From assembly GCA_963701375.1 (NCBI GenBank), contig CAVOZT010000001.1:1-64000 (forward strand): a DNA stretch of 64,000 bases. Reading direction: 5' to 3'. This document shows, piece by piece, positions 34,051 through 42,086 of the stretch. The notes beneath the pieces were generated by a model. The model did not search any database, was not told the origin of the DNA, and was given only the letters and a program-made list of their open reading frames with translations. The position numbers and the translations under genes are program-made. Source of the stretch: CAVXTF01 sp963701375 (lineage in GTDB: Bacteria; Actinomycetota; Acidimicrobiia; Acidimicrobiales; CAVXTF01). Every line of letters starts with the position of its first letter. Position 1 is the stretch's first letter.

Positions 34051-34836
34051 GTGAACACTCGGGCTAGGGAGGTCGTCGAGGCGATGGTGACGGCGGTGCG
34101 TGGGGTGATCAGAGACACCGCCGTCAACTACGACGAGTTCCACGCAACGGTGAGGTACCTCCAGCGGCTAGGCAACAGCGGCGAGATTCCCCTTCTCCTG
34201 GCTGTGCTATTCGAGGCGACGGTCGATGATGTCACCCACGCCTCGAGCACGAGCTCAACGACGACAATTGAGGGGCCCTTCTATGTTGATGGCGCGCCGC
34301 GCCTTGGTCCCCCCTACAAACTGCCGCGGCGCCTCGACGAGCCAGGCGATGTCCTAACGCTGTCGGGGACAGTCCGGGGCACGAATGGTCAACCTTTGTC
34401 GGGCACCGAGCTGGACATGTGGCAGGCAACGGGAGACGTACCGGGCCGCTACTCGAATGTGCATCCTGGCCTCCCGGAATACAACCTAAGGGGCCGGTTC
34501 CACACCGATGCCCAGGGGAAATTCCAGGTGGAAACCGTCGTCCCTGCTCCCTATGAGATCCGCAAGGGGGGCCCTACTGAGGAACTCCTAAATCTGGTGG
34601 GGCGTCACACGTGGAGGCCATCGCATCTCCACTTTAAGGTACGTCACCCCGGACACCGAACCCTGACCACGCAACTCTTCTTCGATGGTGGCGAGTACCT
34701 GGACTCCGACGCAGGTAACGCCGTCAAGCCAGATCTGATCATCCCCTTGCACGAGACGGGCGGGCCGACAGACCTGGAGGAAGGGAGGGTTGGATTCACC
34801 GCGGCATATGACTTCGTCCTCGAACCGCTTTCATAA
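34051..34836 (+). CDS. Intradiol ring-cleavage dioxygenase (catechol/hydroxyquinol 1,2-dioxygenase type)
   Basis: I prefer GTG 34051, five bases after GGGAGG, over the ATG at 34036. The 261-residue protein has an N-terminal helical dimerisation part and a beta-sandwich catalytic domain: TIEGPFYVDGAP, TVRGTNGQPLSGTELDMWQ, and the non-haem Fe(III) ligands Tyr134 (PGRYSN), Tyr144 (PEYNLRGRF), His192 and His194 (RPSHLHFKV). It cleaves a catechol-type ring between the hydroxyls to a muconate. No muconate cycloisomerase or ring-activating oxygenase lies nearby, so it may act as an isolated or recruited step. Confidence 0.93.
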   Translation: MNTRAREVVEAMVTAVRGVIRDTAVNYDEFHATVRYLQRLGNSGEIPLLLAVLFEATVDDVTHASSTSSTTTIEGPFYVDGAPRLGPPYKLPRRLDEPGDVLTLSGTVRGTNGQPLSGTELDMWQATGDVPGRYSNVHPGLPEYNLRGRFHTDAQGKFQVETVVPAPYEIRKGGPTEELLNLVGRHTWRPSHLHFKVRHPGHRTLTTQLFFDGGEYLDSDAGNAVKPDLIIPLHETGGPTDLEEGRVGFTAAYDFVLEPLS

Positions 34837-34903
34837 GGGCCGCGCTCGTCGGCAACACGGATGGACGAGCGAGGAGTACGAGCATTGGCTAACCAATGTG
34901 CTT

Positions 34904-35269
34904 TTACCACTCGACGCCGGTGGAGACGCAGAACTCGTTTTGCTCAGGGTCCGACATTCTGACCCACTGGGTTCCCCCGAAACTCTGCACACGTTCGTCG
35001 ATGCGGTGAGCGCCGAGTCCCTGTAGCCGGTGGATCTCGGTTTCGATGTCGGCAACGACGATGTCGAGGTGCATGCGGTTCTTGCCAGCTTTGGGTTCGG
35101 GTACTTCTTGAAGGAGCAGCGGCGAAGCGATGCCTTCTTTGGGAACCAGCACAGCCAAGTGCGCATCCACGTAGTAATTGCGATAGTCGAGCGCCTCGCA
35201 CCAGAACTTAGCGAGCCTCTTCGGCTCAGCACAGTCGAGCACGAGTTCCACTCTTGCCTTGTGTCCCAT
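34904..35269 (-). CDS. VOC-family (glyoxalase-like) protein
   Basis: A 121-residue single-domain protein starting MGHKARVELVLDCAEPKRLAKFW, with KNRMHLDIVVADIETEIHRLQGLGA and a closing MSDPEQNEFCV. This matches the glyoxalase-like group of the VOC superfamily. Members bind a divalent metal in a two-module dimer; the function here is unknown. It is convergent with the dioxygenase (67 bp gap) and divergent from the next TetR gene. Confidence 0.88.
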   Translation of the reverse strand: MGHKARVELVLDCAEPKRLAKFWCEALDYRNYYVDAHLAVLVPKEGIASPLLLQEVPEPKAGKNRMHLDIVVADIETEIHRLQGLGAHRIDERVQSFGGTQWVRMSDPEQNEFCVSTGVEW

Positions 35270-35540
35270 CGCTTGCCTCCAGGTCGGAATGCCACTCGAC
35301 CAGCGACGATAAGGATAAAGGGCCAGCTAGCGCAGACGGACGTGCCCGAGGGAGCGCCGGGACGTGTTCCCGCCTTCCCGCCAGCAGAGATTTCGCCACG
35401 GGGTCATCGAACCGAGCCACAAAACACTGTTCTCCAGCGACTTCGAGTTAGGGGTCTTCGTCTAGTCTCGACAGTGGTCGTAGATCGTTGAGTTTCATTG
35501 CACGCTCGAGCCGTCGTCGGTTTGAAAGGGGGTCGCAGTC

Positions 35541-36212
35541 GTGGATAATGAAACCCCTTCCCCATCGTTGGCCGAAGAGCAAAGGCAACTCACACGATCT
35601 CGCATCAGGCGAGCTGCGATGGAGGTTGTCGCACAACGCGGATTCGACGCCACGGTGGAAGAGATCGCCCGAGTCTCCGGAGTGAGTCCTCGCACCATCT
35701 TCCGGCACTACGCAACGCAGGACAGCCTAATAGTTGCCACAGTGAAAGATATGATCGCGGCGGTCGGCCAACGACCGATCGAGGGTCTCCCGTCTGACAA
35801 GGATGATCTCGACGGATGGCTCGACGGCTTGGCTTTGACAATCCACACCAGAACCGCCGAGATAGTCGGTGTCGCGTTCTGGGACATTCACGACCCCAGT
35901 CTCGAGGCATCCGAGACCCTCGCCGAGGTTGCGGCCTTGCGGCGTGAGTTCCGCCTCAAGGGGGTCCGCCACTTGGTGAAGCGGGCCTGGGTGGGCGCCG
36001 GAGGTGTGGGTGCGCCTCCTCAAGAGTTGGAGTTGGCATTTGCTTTGAACTTCTCGGCGTTCACCACCCAGGCTCTCATGATCGACTTCGATCTGAGCCC
36101 AGCTCAAATAGGCGCACTTACCTCCAATATCCTGAAGGTGCTTCTTCGGCGCGCCGTACAAGCGCAAAACTCGGCGCAAGACGATGATGCCGGTGATTCT
36201 GGCGTCCGCTAG
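35541..36212 (+). CDS. TetR-family transcriptional regulator
   Basis: GTG 35541 gives 223 residues. The DNA-binding part reads RSRIRRAAMEVVAQRGFDATVEEIARVSGVSPRTIFRHYATQDSLIVATV (about 19-68), the standard TetR motif. The ligand domain has no recognisable effector. The nearest gene it could control is the divergent VOC gene, 271 bp away, or distant targets such as the acyl-CoA block; nothing in the sequence decides this. C-terminal residues are acidic and probably disordered. Confidence 0.88.
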   Translation: MDNETPSPSLAEEQRQLTRSRIRRAAMEVVAQRGFDATVEEIARVSGVSPRTIFRHYATQDSLIVATVKDMIAAVGQRPIEGLPSDKDDLDGWLDGLALTIHTRTAEIVGVAFWDIHDPSLEASETLAEVAALRREFRLKGVRHLVKRAWVGAGGVGAPPQELELAFALNFSAFTTQALMIDFDLSPAQIGALTSNILKVLLRRAVQAQNSAQDDDAGDSGVR

Positions 36213-36394
36213 ACACGATCGATCGGCTAACAGCGCCAGTGAACAGACTCTGAACTTCAAGCCAACAAAGGGCGCTGATAACTGACAGCCTGTCACACAT
36301 TACTGTCACGTAGTCATCCTTGACTGTCCTCATTTTGCGCGACATTTCTTGGGTTTCGCGGTTGTGTGTTCGTATTGATGCGCCCTGTCTTGAT

Positions 36395-36420
36395 CAATAG
36401 TCACGCGTTCGTCACTATTG
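36395..36420. repeat. 26-bp near-perfect palindrome
   Basis: Arms CAATAGTCACG and CGTCACTATTG around CGTT pair in 10 of 11 positions. The length and AT-rich ends suggest a protein-binding site. It is about 150 bp before the zinc-finger gene. Confidence 0.6.
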
Positions 36421-36510
36421 GGGATGGTGCGAATGGGTAAAGACGTGTCATCGTTAATGCGCATACCTGTGCAGGGTGCCATGGGCGAGATGCTCAGATC
36501 GAGGCAAGAA

Positions 36511-36540
36511 CTGCCAGGCTCAGTCCCCAGGACCTGGCAG
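36511..36540. repeat. Inverted repeat CTGCCAGG / CCTGGCAG
   Basis: Perfect 8-base arms separated by 14 bases; a third partial copy (TGCCAGGC) begins at 36546. They sit within 65 bases of the next start codon, so they could be a leader hairpin or a regulator site. Confidence 0.55.
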
Positions 36541-36573
36541 GCGGATGCCAGGCAAGGGGGCTGAGTACCAGCG

Positions 36574-37140
36574 ATGACAGCAGACGCCTTCGAACCCTCA
36601 AGTGACGTGATCGACGAATCGAACGTCGGGGAACGTCGCGACGGCTGTCTGGATGCGAGTTCGACGGACGGCGCGGGCTCGACGGACGGCGCGGGAGAGG
36701 CCACGGGTGCGAGGAGGACTGTCCCGTCACGTTCGTCCCGATCGGGAAGTGCCCGCAAGTCACCTTCCGACAAGTCGGCGTCCGGGGCTACCCGCTCTGG
36801 CGCGTCTGTCAGGGAGTCACAGCAATGGTGCCAATGGTGCCGGGAGCCCCTTGGCCCGGAGAAACAACAAGGCCGCCGAAGGCGATACTGCAGTCAGTCG
36901 TGCAGGCAGCGGGCCTACCAGTCACGAAAGCGCTGCACTCAGCTCGGCCTGCCAGAAGGCGAAGTGATCGTCTCGAAGGTACAGCTGTCCAGGATGCAGA
37001 GGCACCTTTCGGCCCTTGAAGAAGCCCTCACTCAGGTGGAGCTGGCCAACCTCCAATCGGCGGACGAAAGGATCGCTCTGCTTTGTGGCGCCGCAACACG
37101 ACTAAGAAGACTAGTTATAGGACCGCCTACGCGGTCATAG
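36574..37140 (+). CDS. Zinc-finger-like protein with a disordered N-terminus
   Basis: A 188-residue protein. The first 85 residues are Ser/Gly/Ala/Arg rich with a duplicated STDGAG unit. Residues about 86-125 form a four-Cys finger, CQWCREPL and YCSQSCRQRAYQSRKR, similar to the short CxxC/CxxxC zinc motifs of actinobacterial replication- or HNH-associated proteins. A C-terminal helix follows (LSRMQRHLSALEEALTQVELANLQSADERIALL), probably a coiled coil. Possibly nucleic-acid binding; no precise role can be given. Confidence 0.6.
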   Translation: MTADAFEPSSDVIDESNVGERRDGCLDASSTDGAGSTDGAGEATGARRTVPSRSSRSGSARKSPSDKSASGATRSGASVRESQQWCQWCREPLGPEKQQGRRRRYCSQSCRQRAYQSRKRCTQLGLPEGEVIVSKVQLSRMQRHLSALEEALTQVELANLQSADERIALLCGAATRLRRLVIGPPTRS

Positions 37141-37273
37141 TCGGTTCGGCACTTGGAAAGTGTGCCGCCTCATCCATCTACTGAATCTCGCAAACTCCTC
37201 GCGTCTACTACCGCACCCGAGACTGGACGTATGCGGTGCTCGCAATCGTTAGGCGACGGACCATACTGGGTGA

Positions 37274-38608
37274 GTGGCCGTGCCGGAGACTCGCTACGCG
37301 ACCGTCGATGGGACGCACATCGCCTACCAGGTTGTCGGTGATGGCCCGTTCGACCTGCTGCATATCCCGGGGTTTGTTTCGAACGTCGAACTGGCGTGGG
37401 AGGAGCCCCTTTACGAGCACTTCCTGACCAGGCTCGCGTCTTTTTCCCGTCTCATCATCTTCGACAAGCGCGGCACGGGGATGTCGGACCGGTTGCCGAC
37501 TGATCGGCTGCCGACATTGGAAGAGCGGATGGACGATGCTCGAGCCGTGCTCGACGCCGTTGGTTCGAAGCGAGTGGCCTTGTTCAGCCACAGCGAGGGA
37601 GGCAACCTGTCGGTCCTGTTCGCTGCCACCTACCCCGAGCGAACCATTGCACTCGTCACCACCGGAATCTTCGCCAAGCGGATATGGAGCCCGGACTATC
37701 CCTGGGCTCCCACCCCCCAACAGCGGGCACGCGACATCGAGGAGACAGAGCGCGACTGGGGTGGTACTAGCGTGCTCGAGCACTTGGTCCCGAGCTGCGC
37801 GCACGACGAAGTGTTCAAGCAGCGTCTGGCGACCTACTTCCGGCGTAGCGCGTCCCCAGGTGCGGCGGCGGCACTGATGAAGATGAACACGCAGATCGAC
37901 GTCCGGGCTGTGTTGCCGGCGATCCGGGTGCCGACATTGATTCTCCACCGCACCGGTGATCTGGACGCAAACATCGAGGAAGGGCGCTGGATCGCCACGC
38001 AGATCCCCGGAGCCCGTTTCGTCGAGCAGCCGGGTGATGACCACATTCCGTGGGTAGGGGACGTTGACGGGCTCTTGGACCTCGTTGAAGAGTTCCTCAC
38101 CGGCGCGCCGGCGGCCCACCCAACCGATCGGCAGTTGACGAGCCTGCTCTTCACGGACCTTGTCGACTCCACCGGTCGGCTCAGCAAAGTCGGCGACCGA
38201 GTTTGGCGCGAACTATTGGATCGCCACTACCGCGATGTACGTCGACAACTCGCCCGCTATCGAGGACGCGAGCTCGACACGGCCGGGGATGGCTTTTTGG
38301 CCTCGTTCGATGGTCCGGGCCGTGCGATCCACGCCGCAATCGCAATCCGCGACGGAGCGGACCGAGACGGCCTCACGATTAGAGCCGGTGTGCACACCGG
38401 CGAGGTGGAGGTCCACGGCTCGACATTCGCCGGCATAGCCGTCCATGTCGGAGCTCGAATAGCGGCTCAGGCGCAACCAGGCGAGATTGTCGTCTCGCGC
38501 ACCGTCCGAGACCTGGTTGCGGGGTCGGGCTTTGTCTTCGTCAACCGTGGCGTGCACACCCTCAAAGGAGTCCCAGATGAATGGCAACTCTACGCCGTGC
38601 AGGCATAG
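37274..38608 (+). CDS. Alpha/beta hydrolase fused to a class III adenylate/guanylate cyclase
   Basis: GTG 37274 starts 444 residues. Residues about 5-275 are an alpha/beta hydrolase (LLHIPGFVSNVELAWEEP, FDKRGTGMSD, nucleophile elbow FSHSEGGN, PGDDHIPW with His). Residues about 285-444 are a class III cyclase domain: LLFTDLVDSTGRLSKVGD (first metal Asp), LDTAGDGFLASFDGPGRAIHAA (second Asp), IRAGVHTGEVEVHGSTFAGIAVHVGARI and a C-terminal TLKGVPDEWQLYAV. Such fusions are known in actinobacteria. The hydrolase half probably senses or processes a small ligand that gates cyclic-nucleotide synthesis. A SnoaL-like gene follows 49 bases later. Confidence 0.92.
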   Translation: MAVPETRYATVDGTHIAYQVVGDGPFDLLHIPGFVSNVELAWEEPLYEHFLTRLASFSRLIIFDKRGTGMSDRLPTDRLPTLEERMDDARAVLDAVGSKRVALFSHSEGGNLSVLFAATYPERTIALVTTGIFAKRIWSPDYPWAPTPQQRARDIEETERDWGGTSVLEHLVPSCAHDEVFKQRLATYFRRSASPGAAAALMKMNTQIDVRAVLPAIRVPTLILHRTGDLDANIEEGRWIATQIPGARFVEQPGDDHIPWVGDVDGLLDLVEEFLTGAPAAHPTDRQLTSLLFTDLVDSTGRLSKVGDRVWRELLDRHYRDVRRQLARYRGRELDTAGDGFLASFDGPGRAIHAAIAIRDGADRDGLTIRAGVHTGEVEVHGSTFAGIAVHVGARIAAQAQPGEIVVSRTVRDLVAGSGFVFVNRGVHTLKGVPDEWQLYAVQA

Positions 38609-38657
38609 TTAACCCCGGCTAGAAAGAGGACCTTCGCCTAGGTTTCATGGGGGTCGG

Positions 38658-39062
38658 ATGCTGCAGCAGAACCAAGGGATGGAGGACATCGCAAGGCGCG
38701 TCCGCATGGCACTCGACACATCGGATCTGACTGCCTTCCGCGAGCTTCTCGATCCCGACGTGAAATGGGGAGCGCCGCACGACAGGAACCCCTCGTGCAG
38801 GAACCGTGAGCAGGTTATCGCTTGGTACGAGCGCGGTAAATCGTCGGGAGTCGAAGGCCGCGTATCTGAGATCGAGATTCTCGGAGAATGTCTTCTTGTC
38901 TCTCTGACAGTACGCGGCACCCAAGCCGCAGAAGAACGAGGTGGATCAGAGTTGCGGTGGCAGGTCCAGACCGTCCGCAACGGTCTCGTGATCGACATCG
39001 TGGGATTCGACGACCGGAATGACGCGATCGCCTACGCCGAGACGCCGTTACAATCCAGGTAA
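38658..39062 (+). CDS. SnoaL/NTF2-like protein
   Basis: A 134-residue protein with the cone-shaped NTF2-like pattern: an N-terminal helix, ALDTSDLTAFRELLDPDVKWGAPHDRNPSCRNREQVIAWYERG, then alternating beta strands (LLVSLTVRGTQAA, LRWQVQTVRNGLVIDIVGFDDRNDAIAYAE). It may bind a small hydrophobic ligand or act as a polyketide-cyclase-like isomerase. It may be cotranscribed with the hydrolase-cyclase. Its stop lies three bases before the stop of the convergent methyltransferase. Confidence 0.8.
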   Translation: MLQQNQGMEDIARRVRMALDTSDLTAFRELLDPDVKWGAPHDRNPSCRNREQVIAWYERGKSSGVEGRVSEIEILGECLLVSLTVRGTQAAEERGGSELRWQVQTVRNGLVIDIVGFDDRNDAIAYAETPLQSR

Positions 39063-39065
39063 TCC

Positions 39066-39773
39066 CTATCGGGGTGCGCGGGTTACCGGCCCGGCTCTTT
39101 TCTCCGCACCGCGGAGCAAGAAGTGGCGATATCCCCAGCCATCTTCTTGGTTGAAGTCCTCTTCCACTATCTGCAGATCTTCGTCTGCGAACCAGTCCCT
39201 GATCTGATCACACGTTGGGTAATAGTGATAACTGGCAACGTCTCCCTCTGTGACCTCACCCCAGACTGCGGGTGCATCGCTGCCGACAAGAAGTGTGAAA
39301 GCCTCGTCTATAAGCCCCCGGTCGATCTCCTCAACGGTCATGTAGATGAGAGCACCAGGCTTCGCAGAACGATGCAGGTTTGCCAGTACGAGCGCCCAGT
39401 CCTCCGGCGGGACGTTCTCCATTGCGTCGACGGTTATGACGGCGTCAAACTGTCCGTCGTAGGACAACTCTTGAAGTGAAAGCTGTTCCAGTGAAGATGC
39501 GATGCCTCGTGATCGAGCTTGCGCGAGCATGCCGGACGACTGATCAATGCCTACAACGCGAAGCCCAGCCTCTGCGATCACCGGGAAGTACCTACCGGTT
39601 CCGCATGGTGCGTCCAGGACGGAGCCGCCTGGCGTAACCGATCTCAGGAGCCGTTCCACCCACTGGCGCTGCACCGTCGTCGGGTAGTCATTCTCGTCGT
39701 ACGTCGAAGATCCTGCGTCGTACGACGCGATTACAGCCCTTCGACGTTCAGTGAGCCATGTCTCTCGATCCAT
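39066..39773 (-). CDS. Class I SAM-dependent methyltransferase
   Basis: A 235-residue protein with SAM motif I GGSVLDAPCGTGRYFPVIAEAG, acidic residue RVVGIDQSSGMLAQAR, and motif II/III region QFDAVITVDAMENVPPEDWALVLANLHRSAKPGALIYM. The methyl acceptor is unknown. A plain single gene facing the SnoaL-like gene. Confidence 0.9.
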   Translation of the reverse strand: MDRETWLTERRRAVIASYDAGSSTYDENDYPTTVQRQWVERLLRSVTPGGSVLDAPCGTGRYFPVIAEAGLRVVGIDQSSGMLAQARSRGIASSLEQLSLQELSYDGQFDAVITVDAMENVPPEDWALVLANLHRSAKPGALIYMTVEEIDRGLIDEAFTLLVGSDAPAVWGEVTEGDVASYHYYPTCDQIRDWFADEDLQIVEEDFNQEDGWGYRHFLLRGAEKRAGPVTRAPR

Positions 39774-39841
39774 CCCCGTCTCCAGTGGTTTGCGGAACGG
39801 TCCTGATAACGTTGAGAATTCCGCTTGCCGACGTCGATGCG

Positions 39842-40234
39842 TTACGTCAGAAGCTTGTCCTTCGCCCTATCGAAATCAGCCTCGCTGATGACACCCTTTT
39901 CTTTGAGATCGGCCAACTTGGCGATCTCGTCGGCAATGCTCGAACTCCCGCCTACTTCCTGGATGTAAGACCGGAACGCGTTGTCGTCCATTCGAGCGGT
40001 TCGGACTTCACGCTCGTGCATCGAACCGCCGCGGAAAATCACGTATGCAAATACCCCGACGAGCGGTATGAAGAGGATGAAAAGCAGCCAACCGGCCTTT
40101 CCCAACCCACTGAGGTCTTGACTCCGAAAGATGTCCCATATGACCCGGAAGAGGACGGACAGCCAGAGGATGAATACGAAGATGTAGAGGATCGTCCAGA
40201 ACGCATTCAATAGTGGATAGCTCGACCCAAGCAT
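39842..40234 (-). CDS. PLDc_N/SHOCT-domain membrane protein
   Basis: ATG 40234 follows a GGAGG (spacing about six), so the 120-base longer frame is rejected. The 130-residue protein has two helices (ILYIFVFILWLSVLFRVIWDIF and GKAGWLLFILFIPLVGVFAYVIF) of the phospholipase D-nuclease N-terminal type, and a C-terminal SHOCT motif (IADEIAKLADLKEKGVISEADFDRAKDKLLT). SHOCT domains are short oligomerisation or regulatory modules. No enzymatic residues are present. Confidence 0.88.
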   Translation of the reverse strand: MLGSSYPLLNAFWTILYIFVFILWLSVLFRVIWDIFRSQDLSGLGKAGWLLFILFIPLVGVFAYVIFRGGSMHEREVRTARMDDNAFRSYIQEVGGSSSIADEIAKLADLKEKGVISEADFDRAKDKLLT

Positions 40235-40404
40235 GTAGCGCCTCCATGATCGATGTTCCTGAGATCGTGTCATGGCGTGCAGTCGCGCAACAACCCCTGA
40301 ACTCGGCAAAGGCTCGCGAGACGGTCGGGTCTGTGTTGGTAAGACGGCAACCACGCTGTGACCGGCAGAGGGCCGGTATTCGGGGGCGGGTCTAGACTCG
40401 AGCC

Positions 40405-40569
40405 ACGTTCGAGCGATTTACCGACCGCGCACGCAGGGTCCTCGTTTTGGCCCGAAAAGAAGCGCGCCTTCTCAACCACTCTTTCATTCGCACCGAGCAC
40501 ATCCTGCTCGGGCTGATCTCGGAACGTGAAGGCGATAGTCGAGCCGCAGGCCCCGGTAGAGCAAAGTGA
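40405..40569 (+). pseudogene. Orphan ClpC N-domain fragment
   Basis: Fifty-four codons read TFERFTDRARRVLVLARKEA then RLLNHSFIRTEHILLGLISEREG, nearly identical in pattern to the first 45 residues of actinobacterial ClpC (MFERFTDRARRVVVLAQEEA...). The ClpC initiator position is an ACG, an in-frame TAG lies just upstream, and the frame ends after REGDSRAAGPGRAK at TGA 40567-40569, overlapping the GTG of the DUF2254 gene by 4 bases. The second Clp-N repeat and both ATPase domains are absent. It is either a relic of a duplicated clpC or a small adaptor-like peptide with an unusual start. Confidence 0.75.
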
Positions 40570-42077
40570 CAGCGGAACGCCCTAGCCCGTCCGGCCGCTC
40601 CCGACTCCGCCTTAACGCGCGAAGCAGTGACAGCAGTTCGCGACGGCTACCCAGCTGGCGGCGCGAGGAACTGCTCACGACCCTGTGGCTGGTTCCCACG
40701 GTTCTCGTCGCAGGCGCGGTGGTGCTGTTCGTCGTCACTTACGAGCTCGACCTGGCGGCGAACCATCATCACGTGGGACTCCCGACGTGGATCCACACCC
40801 TGACCCCTAGCGATGCCCGCCAAGTCCTGTCCGTTGTGGCCGCGGCGGTGATAACGGTCGTAGGAGTCGTCTTCTCGATCACCATCCTCGCACTCACGCT
40901 TGCATCGCAGCAGTTCGGACCCCGGATGATGCGCAACTTCGTGCGCGACGTCGGAAATCAAATCACGCTCGGCGTATGGGTCGCGACATTTGTCTATGCC
41001 GTTCTCACCCTCGGCTCGATCTCGATGAGCGCACATCAGACATTCGTCCCTTACATCTCGATAACGGTGACCGAGGTGCTGCTCATAGCGGATGTGGCGG
41101 TTCTCATCTATTTCATCCATCACATCGCAAAGTCGATTCAACTGCCCGAAGTGGTTGCGAACATCGCCTCCGATCTTTTCCGGGCGATCGACGCCGAGTT
41201 CCCGGCCGACACCGAAATCGGCCGTACGGCCGTGGATCCAGCGGATGGCGCCACGTTCCCGGACCCAGCGGCACGTCCAATCGCTGAGTTGCTCGAGTCC
41301 CTCGCCTCCGAGGGTGCCACAGTCCCCGCCGTCGAAAGCGGTTATCTGCAGTTCGTGGGTTACCAGCAGCTAGTCGAGATCGCCGAGCGCTCGGGAGCCG
41401 TGATCCGACTGGCGCACAGACCTGGGCACTTCATCGTTGCCGGGAGGCCCCTTGCCGTGGTCTGGCCGCCCAAGGCTGCAAGTCAGGTCGCCGTGGCTCT
41501 CGGTAGAAGTCATCTGACGGGTCCGCACCGCACCCTCATCCAGGACCCGGTGTTCGCCATCGACCAGCTCGTGGAGATCGCCATAAGAGCACTCTCGGCA
41601 GCCGTGAACGACACCTTCACAGCCCTCACTTGCATCGACTGGTTGTCCGCGGGCCTGTGTCGGATCTCGACGCGCACGCTCACCGAGGGCGTCTACCGCG
41701 ATCACCTCGGTCGGATCCGACTGATCGAGAGCGACCCCTCTTACCCCCGCATGGTGAACCGCGCCACCGACAAGATCCGGCAGGCCTCACGCGGCATGCC
41801 TGCTGTCGTCATTCGCTTGATGGACTCGCTTACGAAGGTAGTGGAGTACACGACGAGCCCTGACCAGCGGGCAGTGCTGCTCCGTCAGGCTGAGATGGTG
41901 CTCCCGCGGCAGAGGAGGATATCCGCGAACCCAACGATCTTGCTCAGGTCCGTGAGCGGTTCGAGTACCTGGTGGCAGTATCAGAAGAACGAGAGGCCGC
42001 CCAAACTCCGTCGGAGCAGCCATATTCCGCCCAGAAATGAAAGATGGCGAACCATTGTGCCGGCACGACGTGGCTGA
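40566..42077 (+). CDS. DUF2254 membrane protein (C-terminus probably frameshifted)
   Basis: 503 residues from GTG 40566, overlapping the Clp fragment. Four helices lie in the first 190 residues (TLWLVPTVLVAGAVVLFVVT; VVAAAVITVVGVVFSITILALTLASQQFGPRMM, the DUF2254 hallmark). A cytosolic region follows, containing FAIDQLVEIAIRALSAAVNDTFTALTCIDWL. After EMVLP (about 41905) the tail turns Arg/Ser/Pro rich, whereas another frame gives an acidic helical tail, AEEDIREPNDLAQVRERFEY and onward, ending at TGA 42040. One missing base in the CCC run near 41905 would explain it; the corrected protein is 491 residues. Function of the family is unknown. Confidence 0.88.
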   Translation: MTAERPSPSGRSRLRLNARSSDSSSRRLPSWRREELLTTLWLVPTVLVAGAVVLFVVTYELDLAANHHHVGLPTWIHTLTPSDARQVLSVVAAAVITVVGVVFSITILALTLASQQFGPRMMRNFVRDVGNQITLGVWVATFVYAVLTLGSISMSAHQTFVPYISITVTEVLLIADVAVLIYFIHHIAKSIQLPEVVANIASDLFRAIDAEFPADTEIGRTAVDPADGATFPDPAARPIAELLESLASEGATVPAVESGYLQFVGYQQLVEIAERSGAVIRLAHRPGHFIVAGRPLAVVWPPKAASQVAVALGRSHLTGPHRTLIQDPVFAIDQLVEIAIRALSAAVNDTFTALTCIDWLSAGLCRISTRTLTEGVYRDHLGRIRLIESDPSYPRMVNRATDKIRQASRGMPAVVIRLMDSLTKVVEYTTSPDQRAVLLRQAEMVLPRQRRISANPTILLRSVSGSSTWWQYQKNERPPKLRRSSHIPPRNERWRTIVPARRG

Positions 42078-42086
42078 GCCTCTGGC

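Larger units (their letters stand above)
36213..36573. other. AT-richer intergenic region with two inverted repeats
   Basis: No gene is apparent in these 361 bases. By eye they are richer in A/T than the surroundings. They contain a long near-perfect palindrome (36395-36420) and a Cys/Gly-free hairpin sequence (36511-36540) in front of the zinc-finger protein gene. Confidence 0.5.

Noticed and set aside
29254..40000. Genomic island bounded by a repeat of the tRNA 3' end
   Set aside because: I looked for a second copy of the T-arm/acceptor sequence downstream and found none; no integrase gene is visible.
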